Shown here: in pieces, positions 8,111 to 16,977 of the stretch
Position numbering within the stretch: position 1 is the stretch's first letter
Layout: each line of letters opens with the position of its first letter
NCBI GenBank assembly: GCA_964498065.1
Contig: CAZCFZ010000011.1
Span: forward strand, 18,872-82,871
Origin: FEN-1297 sp964498065
GTDB lineage: Bacteria; Bacteroidota; Ignavibacteria; Ignavibacteriales; Ignavibacteriaceae
Direction: 5' to 3'
DNA length: 64,000 nt
Made by a program: the position numbers and the translations under genes
The notes under the pieces: model-generated
What the model was told of the DNA's origin: nothing
What the model saw: the letters and a program-made list of their open reading frames with translations, nothing else
The model's database searches: none

Positions 8111-8991
8111 TTTAAAAACCTTACCGATCTTATCTGATGAATGAACAACTCTTTATAATCATTTATAAAAGTTTCTGCCTCGCCCATTGATGTAATCCTC
8201 AGATGAGCCAGTTCGGCAAGATTCATCTGAAGTCCTTTATCCCACTGTGCGTCGCCGTTGGAAAATTTATATGCCATAAAGTCTGCCATGTGAACAATTG
8301 ATGCAAGCATTTTATTTTTAGAAGAATTTTCCGGATTATGATGATTAAGGATAGCATCGCACAAAGCTTCGGGAAAATTCCATTTTTCAAAGAGATATTG
8401 GCCGATTTGTTCATGGGTCATACCCAGAACTTCTAGTTCTGCTTCCTGATAATTAACTTTTTGGGTTTTAACCATTTCATAAATTTCTATAAAACTTGAA
8501 TGCATAAATCTGTGGATAATAGATAAACCGACATCATGAAGAAAACCGGCGACAAAAGCTTCACCTGAATTTGAATAATCCAAGTCATCTGCAAGCTTTT
8601 TTGAAGCAGTGCCGGTTAAAAAAGAATGCAGCCAAAAAGTTTTTTGGTTCATGTATTTATCGGTTTTATTTTTAAATGATTCAACAATTGACAGAACCGA
8701 TACAATATTTCTTAATTCATGATGACCCAGTATAAGCAACGCAAAATCAATAGTTGTAACTTTTCTCTGCAGGCCGAATAAGGGTGAATTTGCAATCGTT
8801 AAAATTTTTGTTACCAGCCCTTGATCGGTTGAAATAGCATTAGTTAACTGGAAATTAATAGTCTTAGGATCATCCAATAAATTTAGAACTTCCTGCAGTG
8901 CTTTGGGAACCGGCGGAAGGTTAAATATATTCTTTAAAATTAATTCCGTCTTTCCTTTTTTCTGTTCCAATGTAGATGTTAGTGATACCAT
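8107..8991 (-). CDS. HDOD domain protein (downstream copy of a tandem pair)
   Basis: 294 aa, essentially one HDOD domain with short extensions. Motifs include NIFNLPPVPKALQEVLNLL at the start, LVTKILTIANSPLFGLQRKV, ALLILGHHELRNIVSVLSIV, AGFLHDVGLSIIHRFM and ALCDAILNHHNPENS. HDOD proteins are non-catalytic relatives of HD phosphohydrolases and act in signalling; some are linked to motility control. The product is clearly paralogous to the gene 15 bases upstream (9006-9878), so the pair arose by tandem duplication. It overlaps the degenerate kinase gene by 4 bases, which suggests joint expression and perhaps interaction. Confidence 0.92.
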   Translation of the reverse strand: MVSLTSTLEQKKGKTELILKNIFNLPPVPKALQEVLNLLDDPKTINFQLTNAISTDQGLVTKILTIANSPLFGLQRKVTTIDFALLILGHHELRNIVSVLSIVESFKNKTDKYMNQKTFWLHSFLTGTASKKLADDLDYSNSGEAFVAGFLHDVGLSIIHRFMHSSFIEIYEMVKTQKVNYQEAELEVLGMTHEQIGQYLFEKWNFPEALCDAILNHHNPENSSKNKMLASIVHMADFMAYKFSNGDAQWDKGLQMNLAELAHLRITSMGEAETFINDYKELFIHQIRSVRFLN

Positions 8992-9005
8992 AGTATTATT
9001 CTTCT

Positions 9006-9878
9006 TTAATATTTTATTTCAGATGATTGATCTTTAAATAGCTGTGCGCGGCTGTCTATAAAATTGTTCAGCCTTGATTCATCTCCGAATTTTAAAATGT
9101 CGATAATGTTATCGTCAAACTGCATGTTTTCGTCCCAGTAAAAACTTCCTGCGCCAATCCGCTGAGTCATATAATCTGTAAGGTGAATAATGGAAGCAAG
9201 AACTTTATTCTTTTCTGCTTTAGACGGATGATGATGGTTTGCAATTGCTTCGCCAAGTGCTTCAGGTAAATTCCATTTGTCAATTAAGAATTTTCCTATT
9301 TCTTGATGAGTAAAACCGAGCACTAACTCTTCCGCATTCAAATGTCTCATATGCTGGTACTCCACCATATTACAAATAGTATTAAAATCTTTATTGAAAT
9401 ATCTTTGAACGACGGATATTCCCAAATCATGTAAAAGAGCGGCGGTAAAAACTTCACCGGATTTCGGATAACCGAGGTCATCGGCAATTCCTTTTGCAGC
9501 GGTAGCAGTAAAAAGCGTATGATTCCAATAGGACTTATCGTCCCAATTGTTTTTATCATTTCCCTTAAATGCTTCAATCATAGACAAAGCCATTACAATA
9601 TTTTTTATATGCTCAAAGCCGAGAATTACAATTGCAAATTCAATTGTTGCAACGCGTCTGGGTAAACCGTACAAAGGGGAATTTGCAACCGTTAATATTC
9701 TTGCAACTAATCCTTGGTCTTTACCAATTACTTTACCAAGATCGGAAGCGCTTGTATTTGAGTAGCTTAATAATTTAGAAACTTCAAATATTATTGAAGG
9801 AATTGAAGGAAGATTTCTAATATTAGATAACAGCCTAATATTTTTATCTTTAATATTTTCAGTCGAGTTGTTAATCAT
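9006..9878 (-). CDS. HDOD domain protein (upstream copy of a tandem pair)
   Basis: 290 aa with the same HDOD layout as its neighbour: LSNIRNLPSIPSIIFEVSKL, GLVARILTVANSPLYGLPRR, IVILGFEHIKNIVMALSMIE, TAALLHDLGISVVQRYF and EAIANHHHPSKAEKNKVL. The HD pair in LLHD and the later HHHHP cluster are kept, but whether a metal site exists cannot be decided by eye. The ATG at 9878 lies inside the end of fliA (8-base overlap), so it is translationally coupled to the sigma factor. The most plausible role is regulation tied to flagellar gene expression; no biochemical activity is claimed. Confidence 0.92.
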   Translation of the reverse strand: MINNSTENIKDKNIRLLSNIRNLPSIPSIIFEVSKLLSYSNTSASDLGKVIGKDQGLVARILTVANSPLYGLPRRVATIEFAIVILGFEHIKNIVMALSMIEAFKGNDKNNWDDKSYWNHTLFTATAAKGIADDLGYPKSGEVFTAALLHDLGISVVQRYFNKDFNTICNMVEYQHMRHLNAEELVLGFTHQEIGKFLIDKWNLPEALGEAIANHHHPSKAEKNKVLASIIHLTDYMTQRIGAGSFYWDENMQFDDNIIDILKFGDESRLNNFIDSRAQLFKDQSSEIKY

Positions 9879-10500
9879 TTAAACATGCCAGCTTTGTTTT
9901 TAACATTTCAATTATTCTTGTATGTACTTGTGAAACCCTTGATACCGTTATATTAAGTAACTTGGCTATCTCTTTATAATTCAAGTTTTCATAATAATAT
10001 AAGCTTATAATAAGCCTATCTCTTTCTTCAAGACTTTTAATTGCTTCAACCAAAAGCTCTTTAGCTTCATTTTTTTCAGCAGTTGTATCTGGAATCTCAC
10101 TTTCATCCGGTAATATCTCATAAAGCATATAGCCGTCTTCATCATCTACAGGACTGTTTAAAGAAACATTTGAATAAATAGGTTGACGACGTTTTTCATT
10201 TTGTACAGGCCTTGGTTTGATCTGAAGCTTTCGCAGTTCGTCTATAATTTTTCCTCTTATTCTTTGAATGGCATAAGTTTCAAATTTAGTTCCGTAATCA
10301 GGGTCAAAACGATCGATCGCTTCGCTAAGTCCTTCGACTCCGAATTGAAAATAATCCCGGTCATCAAGAAATTCTAAGGAAATAAATTTCGAGTTATGAA
10401 TAACATAATGAACTAATTTTACATAATTAATTATGATTTGTTTTTTAAGGCCTGTAGTTGGGGCCTTTTTAAATTCCGCCCACAAATTTGTATTATCCAT
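9871..10500 (-). CDS. fliA: Flagellar sigma factor FliA (sigma-28 type) apparently lacking region 3
   Basis: A 209-aa sigma-70-family factor. Region 2 spans about residues 22-90: YFQFGVEGLSEAIDRFDPDY, then KFETYAIQRIRGKIIDELRK. Region 4 spans about 150-205: SLEERDRLIISLYYYENLNY, then KEIAKLLNITVSRVSQVHTR, a close FliA-style -35-binding helix. The PRPVQ that normally precedes region 3 is present (97-100), but the text then passes to an acidic linker (SPVDDEDGYMLYEILPDESE). About 50 residues of typical FliA region 3 are missing. E. coli FliA has about 239 residues. Position after flhF-flhG and the sigma-28-like promoters in this window support FliA. It overlaps the HDOD gene by 8 bases. Confidence 0.88.
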   Translation of the reverse strand: MDNTNLWAEFKKAPTTGLKKQIIINYVKLVHYVIHNSKFISLEFLDDRDYFQFGVEGLSEAIDRFDPDYGTKFETYAIQRIRGKIIDELRKLQIKPRPVQNEKRRQPIYSNVSLNSPVDDEDGYMLYEILPDESEIPDTTAEKNEAKELLVEAIKSLEERDRLIISLYYYENLNYKEIAKLLNITVSRVSQVHTRIIEMLKTKLACLND

Positions 10501-10505
10501 AATAA

Positions 10506-10724
10506 TTATTTCCTATTATTATCTATTATTTCTTTCTTTTTGTAAGAAGCTTTATTTATTGCGTTAACGAACACCATTACTATAAACCCGAGCATAAGTG
10601 TTGTTGCTACAAAAACTATAAAAGATCTTAATAAAACTTGCTGGACCGGCAAGCCGACGCGACTGAAAAAAATTAGAGAGAGAGAAAAAACCAATAAACC
10701 AAATTGAAATACTATTTTATTCAT
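10506..10724 (-). CDS. Small two-helix membrane protein upstream of fliA
   Basis: 72 aa, MNKIVFQFGLLVFSLSLIFF at the N-terminus and a second hydrophobic helix (SFIVFVATTLMLGFIVMVFV), ending in a basic tail KKKEIIDNNRK. Two membrane helices joined by a short polar loop (SRVGLPVQQVLLR) are predicted, with no signal peptidase site. It lies 5 bases before fliA and about 98 bases after flhG, so it appears to head the fliA transcription unit. I do not recognise a family. Small membrane proteins do occur beside flhG/fliA in some genomes, but no function can be assigned. Confidence 0.7.
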   Translation of the reverse strand: MNKIVFQFGLLVFSLSLIFFSRVGLPVQQVLLRSFIVFVATTLMLGFIVMVFVNAINKASYKKKEIIDNNRK

Positions 10725-10757
10725 TTTCCATCAAGTTTTTATTGAAAAAATTCAATT

Positions 10758-10790
10758 ATTATACCAACTCTTTCAAAGTGAAAAACTTGG
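10758..10790 (-). promoter_or_regulatory. Possible housekeeping promoter for the fliA unit
   Basis: In the 98-base gap after flhG, a perfect TATAAT (10758-10763, minus strand) sits 34 bases upstream of the 72-aa gene. The matching -35 box is poor (TTTTTC at about 16 bases spacing). An imperfect hairpin (CCAA...TTGG) overlaps it. The gap could equally be only an operon spacer. Confidence 0.25.
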
Positions 10791-10822
10791 TTGAAGGTTT
10801 ATATTCGGCTGTTTTTTGACGA

Positions 10823-11671
10823 TTAAAATGCTTGTGAAATTTGCGGTTGGAGAATATTAGCCATATGATTGAATTCATTAAGTGTCTGTGAAATCACCTT
10901 TATCTGGCTGCCGACTTTTGAATTAATATTTTTTTTAATAAATATTTCCTGTTCAATAATAGAGTTGCTAACAGATTGGTTAAAACTTACTTCTCCTAAA
11001 AAAACCGGAGTTTCTTTTAAAAAATGTTTCGATGCCACAGATAATTTGTCAAATGTTTCTTTTCCGTCTTTCCCGTCAATACACTTATTCACAATAATTA
11101 ATTTTTTCCCGCTATATTGACCGGCATTCAATAATTTGAGCATTACATATGAATCCATTACAGCGGTCGGTTCCGGTAATGTTACAATTATATTGTTGTC
11201 TGCCTGATTCAATATAGACAATGTTTCATCTCCTGCACCTGAACCCGTATCTAGAAAAATGAAATCATAATCTTTCTGTATTGATCTCAATTGATTAAAC
11301 ATATTAGAAATTATCCCTGTCTTTTTTACAGGATAGTTCAGTTTCCCGGAATCACCAAAAATAAAATGCAGGTTGGGTTCATATACACTGACAAGCTCAC
11401 TTAAAAGCTTTTGTTCGGTAAAAAAATCATATAAAGTTTTTTCGGCAATTACATTAATCATAATATTTGCATTCGACAGGTTGGGATCTAAATCTACAAA
11501 CAAAACTTTTTTACCTTGTTTTGATAAGGAATAAGCAAGATTTAACGATATAAATGTTTTGCCAGTACCTCCCTTCCCCGAAGTAAAAGCAAAAATTTTG
11601 GATGATATGTTTTGATTTTGATTTTTATTCAGCTTTTTAAGCTCAAATAATCTTTCTGCCTGCCCGAACAT
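10823..11671 (-). CDS. flhG: Flagellar number regulator FlhG (MinD-like ATPase)
   Basis: A 282-aa MinD/ParA-family ATPase with deviant Walker A GKGGTGKT (32-39), LFVDLDPNLSNANIM (Walker A' region) and IFLDTGSGAGDETL (Walker B region). The N-terminal helix FGQAERLFELKK corresponds to the DQAxxLR element with which FlhG stimulates the FlhF GTPase. The Gln is kept but the Asp is Gly here. A C-terminal segment could form the membrane-binding helix. FlhG controls flagellar number and placement with FlhF, encoded directly upstream with a one-base overlap (TAATG). Confidence 0.93.
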   Translation of the reverse strand: MFGQAERLFELKKLNKNQNQNISSKIFAFTSGKGGTGKTFISLNLAYSLSKQGKKVLFVDLDPNLSNANIMINVIAEKTLYDFFTEQKLLSELVSVYEPNLHFIFGDSGKLNYPVKKTGIISNMFNQLRSIQKDYDFIFLDTGSGAGDETLSILNQADNNIIVTLPEPTAVMDSYVMLKLLNAGQYSGKKLIIVNKCIDGKDGKETFDKLSVASKHFLKETPVFLGEVSFNQSVSNSIIEQEIFIKKNINSKVGSQIKVISQTLNEFNHMANILQPQISQAF

Positions 11672-12807
11672 TAATTTATCTTTCCCGTATATATCATATT
11701 GGCTATAAATTCAGGATCTGCCGATATTATATCATCCGGTATTACCTGCCCGTTTGTTAGAAATGATGTCGGAATATTAAATGTATTAACAACATTTAAG
11801 ATATTTCCGTAGGTTACGGCTTCATCAATCTTGGTAAAAATAACTGAATTATAATCGAATATTTTAAATTTCTCTGCAACATCTGTAAGATTTCTCGTTG
11901 TTCCGGTTGAACTTAAAACGAGGTACGTTTCATTAACATTGGATGCCTTTAAAAACTCGGTTGTTTTTGATAATTGTTCCCGGTTATTCTGGCTTCTCCC
12001 TGCCGTATCTATAAAAATAATATCCTTGTCCTTAAATGAATTCATCAAGCCGGACATGTCTTTGGGTTCATAAGCAACCAGCATATCAACATTACTTATT
12101 TCGGAAAAAATTCTTAACTGATCAATTGCACCGAGACGGTATGTATCTATCGAGATAAGTCCGACACTCAGGTTATGCAATATCTTTGATATTACCGCCA
12201 ATTTCGCAATGCAAGTAGTTTTACCTACTCCTGTCGGTCCGACTAATGCAACTACTTTTGGTTTGTCTTCTTTCTTAACTTCAAAATGATATGTAGGAAT
12301 CATAGATGCCAAACTCGATAGTACATAGCTGTTCAAATTCGATTCATGAAGAAAGCCCTTATATTTTTTTAGCTGATTAACAAGAGATGTAATAATCGAT
12401 TTTTTAACTTCATGATTAAATAAAGTATCCACCACCTTCTTTAATTCTTTTTCAATATTGTTTATAGAATCGGATTTATATTGACTTTTTCTTGAAGGTG
12501 GCTGTTTGCCTTTTGAAGATTCTTCCTTAATAGAAGGATTGATAAAAATTTTATCAGTCAATTTTTTAAGCTCATCCGGGAGATTTTGATTAATTCCCGA
12601 TGAATTATTTTTTACATTAGCTCTTACGGATTCGATAACAGCTTCCTGCTCCTCTATACCTGCAGTAATCTCAAACATTTTTTGGGAATTCCCGCTATTA
12701 TTATAAATTACCCTTGTACCCAGAATTACTGCTTCGCCTCCCAATTCATTTTTCATTTGTACCGAAGCCTGTTTTAATGTCGGGGCAATGAATTTTTTAA
12801 TTTGCAT
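11671..12807 (-). CDS. flhF: Flagellar placement GTPase FlhF (SRP family)
   Basis: 378 aa in the B-N-G arrangement of FlhF. The N-terminal 50 residues match the B domain (MQIKKFIAPTLKQASVQMKN, ELGGEAVILGTR). A charged linker follows. The NG domain carries G1 GPTGVGKTT (190-198), DTYRLGA (221-227) and G3 DTAGR (267-271). FlhF marks the cell pole or site of flagellar assembly. It overlaps flhA by 11 bases and flhG by one. Confidence 0.95.
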   Translation of the reverse strand: MQIKKFIAPTLKQASVQMKNELGGEAVILGTRVIYNNSGNSQKMFEITAGIEEQEAVIESVRANVKNNSSGINQNLPDELKKLTDKIFINPSIKEESSKGKQPPSRKSQYKSDSINNIEKELKKVVDTLFNHEVKKSIITSLVNQLKKYKGFLHESNLNSYVLSSLASMIPTYHFEVKKEDKPKVVALVGPTGVGKTTCIAKLAVISKILHNLSVGLISIDTYRLGAIDQLRIFSEISNVDMLVAYEPKDMSGLMNSFKDKDIIFIDTAGRSQNNREQLSKTTEFLKASNVNETYLVLSSTGTTRNLTDVAEKFKIFDYNSVIFTKIDEAVTYGNILNVVNTFNIPTSFLTNGQVIPDDIISADPEFIANMIYTGKIN

Positions 12808-14845
12808 CTGCTACCTCTAATTTTTCTATAAACTCAATTTCTATATTTGAAGGAAGTTCCGAATATGAAAGTACAATTACATCCGGGAAGCTTGAATTAA
12901 TCAAGCGGTAGAAATACGGCCGTATTGTTGCCGATGTAATAATAATAGGTACATAACCCAGCATTTTAAAATGATCCGTATATATTTTAATAGTATCGTT
13001 TAATTCTTTTAATTCAACGGGATTAAGACCTAATGTTTGTACCGCCTCTTTTTGATTTTGTAGAGACTTTGTAATACTCGATTCAATCTCTTCTCCCAAT
13101 GCAGCAGCATGTATTATTCCATTCTGGTCTTTATATAGGTTTGCAATAGTATCACCCATAGCATGCCGTACATATTCCGTAAGCACATCAATATTTTTTG
13201 TTACTTTGGAATAATCAATTAAAGCCTCCAGGACTTGAACAAGATCTTTTATTGGTATGAATTCTTTTAACAAATTCTGCAGTACTTTTTGAATAATACC
13301 GAGAGTCAAAACATCCGAATTTATATCTTCAATAACAGCTGGATATTCTTTCTTTAAATTCTCCAGAAGCTGTTTCACCGCTTGCCTGGTAAGAATTTTA
13401 TCGAAGTTTTTCTTAAGAGTTTCCTGCAGGTGGGTTGATAAAACGGAGATACTATCTACAACAGTATATTCAAGCAGTTCGGCTTTATCTTTCTCTTCAC
13501 GTGTTATCCAGTAACTTGAAAGATTAAATGCCGGATCTTTCGTAGGAATGCCGCTTAGAGCTTCATTAACATTTCCCGGATTCATTGCAAGAAATCTGTC
13601 CGAATAAATTTCATAAGCAGCAACTACATTTCCTTTAATCTTAATTATATATTCATTAGGCTCAAGCTGAAGATTGTCCCGAACCCTAACCGGAGGAATT
13701 AATACACCATATTCAAGAGCTATATATTTACGTGTTGAAGAAATTTTTTGAAATAAATTTCCACCCTGTTTTTCATCTACCAAACTTATTAATCCGTAAC
13801 CTATTTCAATCTCAACCGGGTCCACCTGCAGGTACTGCTCAACTTTTTCCTCTATAGGTTCAGCTTCAACCTCCTGCGGTTCAATACTAGCAGATGATTT
13901 AGCTCTGGCTTTCTTAGTTAAATAAGCAGCCGTTCCCAACGCAGCACTTAACAAAAGAAACGGTAACATAGGCATACCGGGAATCAATGAAAATAAACCG
14001 ACTGCACCGGATACGGTTGCAAGTACCCGCGGATTCGACATAAGTTGTTTCCTCATCTGCAGATCAAGTGCAGTTCCACCTGCGCTTCTGGTTACTACTA
14101 GTCCTGCAGAAGTTGCAATTAATAACGCGGGAATCTGAGAAACCAGGCCGTCACCAATGGTTAAAATAGTATAAGTATGAATGGCGTCTGTAAATGACAT
14201 TCCTTTACCGGCAACACCAATTATAAATCCGCCGATAATGTTTATTGAATTAATAAGAAGACCGGCAATTGCATCTCCTTTAACAAACTTGCTGGCACCG
14301 TCCATAGCTCCGTAGAATTCGGCTTCCCTGCTGATAGATTCTCTTCTGGTCCTGGCTTCCGATTCATTTATCAACCCGGTATTTAAATCTGCATCAATTG
14401 CCATTTGTTTACCGGGCATTGCGTCCAGTGTAAACCTTGCAGCAACTTCCGAAATTCTGCCGGATCCTTTAATGATTACTATAAATTGTATAATTACAAG
14501 TATAATAAAAATTATAAATCCTACAACATAGTTTCCACCTACAACAAACTGTCCGAAAGTATCAATAATTTTTCCGGCGTAGCCGTCTAATAATATTAAT
14601 CTCGTGGAACTAATATTTAGCGAAAGCCTGAAAAGAGTAAGAACAAGCAGTAAACCGGGGAATACTGATATATCCAGCGGCGATTGAATATATAAAGAAA
14701 CAATAAGAATTAATATTGAAAGCGTAATATTCAGTGATAGGAAAAAGTCCAGCATTGCGGGCGGCAGCGGAATTATCATCAAGCCCAGCATAAAGATCAG
14801 GCCAAAGGCTAAAATTATATCGGTATTTCTTCCTAAAGATTTCAA
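12797..14845 (-). CDS. flhA: Flagellar type III export gate protein FlhA
   Basis: 682 aa, normal length. The N-terminal half has about eight membrane helices; the FHIPEP-type cytoplasmic loop lies at about 130-160 (SEVAARFTLDAMPGKQMAID) followed by GLINESEARTRRE. The soluble C-terminal domain (from about 330) forms the nonameric ring that docks export chaperones. The start is most likely TTG at 14845, one base after the flhB stop (LGRNTDIILAFG follows), since the next Met is about 20 codons in and would cut into the first helix. Confidence 0.96.
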   Translation of the reverse strand: MKSLGRNTDIILAFGLIFMLGLMIIPLPPAMLDFFLSLNITLSILILIVSLYIQSPLDISVFPGLLLVLTLFRLSLNISSTRLILLDGYAGKIIDTFGQFVVGGNYVVGFIIFIILVIIQFIVIIKGSGRISEVAARFTLDAMPGKQMAIDADLNTGLINESEARTRRESISREAEFYGAMDGASKFVKGDAIAGLLINSINIIGGFIIGVAGKGMSFTDAIHTYTILTIGDGLVSQIPALLIATSAGLVVTRSAGGTALDLQMRKQLMSNPRVLATVSGAVGLFSLIPGMPMLPFLLLSAALGTAAYLTKKARAKSSASIEPQEVEAEPIEEKVEQYLQVDPVEIEIGYGLISLVDEKQGGNLFQKISSTRKYIALEYGVLIPPVRVRDNLQLEPNEYIIKIKGNVVAAYEIYSDRFLAMNPGNVNEALSGIPTKDPAFNLSSYWITREEKDKAELLEYTVVDSISVLSTHLQETLKKNFDKILTRQAVKQLLENLKKEYPAVIEDINSDVLTLGIIQKVLQNLLKEFIPIKDLVQVLEALIDYSKVTKNIDVLTEYVRHAMGDTIANLYKDQNGIIHAAALGEEIESSITKSLQNQKEAVQTLGLNPVELKELNDTIKIYTDHFKMLGYVPIIITSATIRPYFYRLINSSFPDVIVLSYSELPSNIEIEFIEKLEVADAN

Positions 14846-14846
14846 T

Positions 14847-15932
14847 TTATACTATCAGCTTTTTTTTCTTTTTGTTTTTTAATTGAAAGATATAAGCCAG
14901 TACCTGTGCAACGGCCTTAAATAAAGCAGATGGAATCTCATCACCAACATCACAGATTCTGTAAAGTGCTCTCGCCAATTCTCGATCTTCATGAATCGGG
15001 ACATTATATTCCCTGGCTATTTCTTTTATTTTTTGTGCTAATTCGTCTACTCCTTTTGCAACCACTTTAGGTGCCGAACTTTTTAAAGCATCATACTTTA
15101 ATGCAACTGCAAAATGAGTAGGATTTGTTATTACTACATCTGCTTTGGGAACATTCTGCATCATTCTATTTTTTGCAGCAGCATATTGCAGTCTGCGTAT
15201 TCTAGATTTTATCTGGGGGTCGCCTTCGGATTGCTTGTTTTCTTCCTTAACTTCCTGTTTGGTCATCATCATATCTTTAATAAATTTTTTCTTCTGAAAG
15301 ACTAAATCTATTGCTGCAATTACTATATACAGAAGCGATATCTTCCATAACAGGTTAAATGAAGATTGTACCATATATTTTACGATTTCAGGAATTGTCA
15401 ATTCAACAAGTATTGAAGATTCCGTTATAAAACCGGATAATACGGAATAAGTAAACCCTCCAATTACGATTAGCTTTAGCAGCGACTTTGCAAGTTCAAC
15501 TATAGAACCGGATGAGAAAAATACTCTCTTTATTCCGGAAAACGGATTGAATTTATTTAATTCGGGCTTTAATGCTTTAGGACTAAATTTTAATCCTACC
15601 TGTGCTACATTGGCTACCAAACTTACGACAAATAGTATTCCTAATATCGGAGCGAGAGTAATCAAAAAGAAAAAAAGAGTTTCCTTGGTAAAATTTTGGA
15701 TCATATTCCTATTAATATTCAGAACATCCAGTTTATTAAAAATATTTATTGAAAAATCCGAAATGCGGCTGCTTAAAAAACTCTTTGTAAAGTATACCAT
15801 TAACAAACCGGAAGTAAAAATAGCAAACGCGTTTACTTCGATACTTTTAGCTACCTTACCTTCTTTACGGCTGTCTTCCAGCTTTTTACCGGTAGGTTGT
15901 TCGGTTTTTTCTTGGCCGTCGGTTTCCGCCAT
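14847..15932 (-). CDS. flhB: Flagellar type III export switch protein FlhB
   Basis: 361 aa. The N-terminus is the typical TDGQEKTEQPTGKKLEDSRK followed by EGKVAKS, then four membrane helices. The cytoplasmic domain contains the autocleavage site NPTH (270-273) in ADVVITNPTHFAVALKYD. FlhB switches export specificity from rod/hook to filament substrates after self-cleavage, in concert with FliK. It lies two bases after fliR and just before flhA. A Lys-rich tail (KNKKKKKLIV) ends the protein. Confidence 0.96.
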   Translation of the reverse strand: MAETDGQEKTEQPTGKKLEDSRKEGKVAKSIEVNAFAIFTSGLLMVYFTKSFLSSRISDFSINIFNKLDVLNINRNMIQNFTKETLFFFLITLAPILGILFVVSLVANVAQVGLKFSPKALKPELNKFNPFSGIKRVFFSSGSIVELAKSLLKLIVIGGFTYSVLSGFITESSILVELTIPEIVKYMVQSSFNLLWKISLLYIVIAAIDLVFQKKKFIKDMMMTKQEVKEENKQSEGDPQIKSRIRRLQYAAAKNRMMQNVPKADVVITNPTHFAVALKYDALKSSAPKVVAKGVDELAQKIKEIAREYNVPIHEDRELARALYRICDVGDEIPSALFKAVAQVLAYIFQLKNKKKKKLIV

Positions 15933-15934
15933 AA

Positions 15935-16711
15935 TTATTGTCCCATCGCTCTCATAATAGACATTAAATTATCCTCATAACCTTTCAATAAATATTTTAT
16001 TACATATAAATAAACAGGTGCTAAGGCCACTAATAAAATAAAACCAAGTCCTACAACTAAGGGCTGCACAACAAAGAAAACCTGCATTTGAGGAATGACC
16101 TTCGCTATAATACCTTCAGCCAGGTATATTAAGAAATAAGAAACCATTATTGGCGAAGCTATTTTTACGGCAATTATAAATACATCTGCAGAATACTTAA
16201 TAAGTAGGTGATAAACGGATTCATTTATTGTAAATACACCTAAATGAACTATTGAAAAGGAATAAACAAGCGCACTTATTATATAATGATGGCCGTTGAT
16301 TAAAAAGAATAACAGCAATGCAGCCATAAATAAAACCTGACCTATTTCATTAGTACTTGTGCCGTCAATCGGATTTAATGTTTCTGCCATAGACAGTTCC
16401 ATATTTAAACCGATTATTGAACCCGCAAACTGTATTCCGTAAAAAACAAAGTTCAACATATAACCCAAAATTAAGCCCGTAATTATTTCTTTTACCGCAT
16501 TTGCAAACAACCAGCCGAGCGTGAACTCCACCACAATAGTCGACTTATTAATCGTTAAAAAAATTATATATGCAATTAAAAGCGCTAAAAATACCTTTAC
16601 CAGATTCGGAATTGATTTATGACTGTAAATAGGTGAAGCAAAAAATGCTGCGGCTATTCTTAAAAAGATAAGAAGTACAATTACAAAATCGCCGACCGGT
16701 ATATTAATCAT
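15935..16711 (-). CDS. fliR: Flagellar export gate protein FliR
   Basis: 258 aa, strongly hydrophobic, with about six predicted membrane segments. Family landmarks are FLRIAAAFFASPIYSHKSIP near the start, GLILGYMLNFVFYGIQFAGS and LNMELSMAETLNPIDGTSTN. FliR joins FliP and FliQ in the helical export gate. The ATG overlaps the fliQ stop by four bases (ATGA), indicating coupling. It is followed by flhB. Confidence 0.95.
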   Translation of the reverse strand: MINIPVGDFVIVLLIFLRIAAAFFASPIYSHKSIPNLVKVFLALLIAYIIFLTINKSTIVVEFTLGWLFANAVKEIITGLILGYMLNFVFYGIQFAGSIIGLNMELSMAETLNPIDGTSTNEIGQVLFMAALLLFFLINGHHYIISALVYSFSIVHLGVFTINESVYHLLIKYSADVFIIAVKIASPIMVSYFLIYLAEGIIAKVIPQMQVFFVVQPLVVGLGFILLVALAPVYLYVIKYLLKGYEDNLMSIMRAMGQ

Positions 16712-16977
16712 CTTAATACTGTAATAAATATTGTTAACATTTTATCGGTAAACGTAATAACTTTATCAAGCATCCAGGGCAGCAAAAAAATAATTGCTAT
16801 TGCAGTTACAAGAATTTTTGGAACAAACGTTAATGTCATTTCCTGTATAGACGTTGCCGCCTGGAAAATCGATATTATTATTCCAACTATCAGAGAAACA
16901 CCCAGTATCGGTAATAATATTAAAAAAGTTGTATAAAATGCTTCTTTTAGAATTTCGATTACCAATTCTTCAGTCAT
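16708..16977 (-). CDS. fliQ: Flagellar export gate protein FliQ
   Basis: 89 aa, the usual FliQ size, with two membrane hairpin helices: LLILPILGVSLIVGIIISIF and VPKILVTAIAIIFLLPWMLD, joined by the conserved QAATSIQEMTLTF turn. The ATG follows the fliP TAA directly. Gene order fliP-fliQ-fliR is standard. Confidence 0.95.
   Translation of the reverse strand: MTEELVIEILKEAFYTTFLILLPILGVSLIVGIIISIFQAATSIQEMTLTFVPKILVTAIAIIFLLPWMLDKVITFTDKMLTIFITVLR

Noticed and set aside
15547..15957. 136-codon frame antisense to flhB
   Set aside because: Shadow of the flhB membrane region on the other strand.
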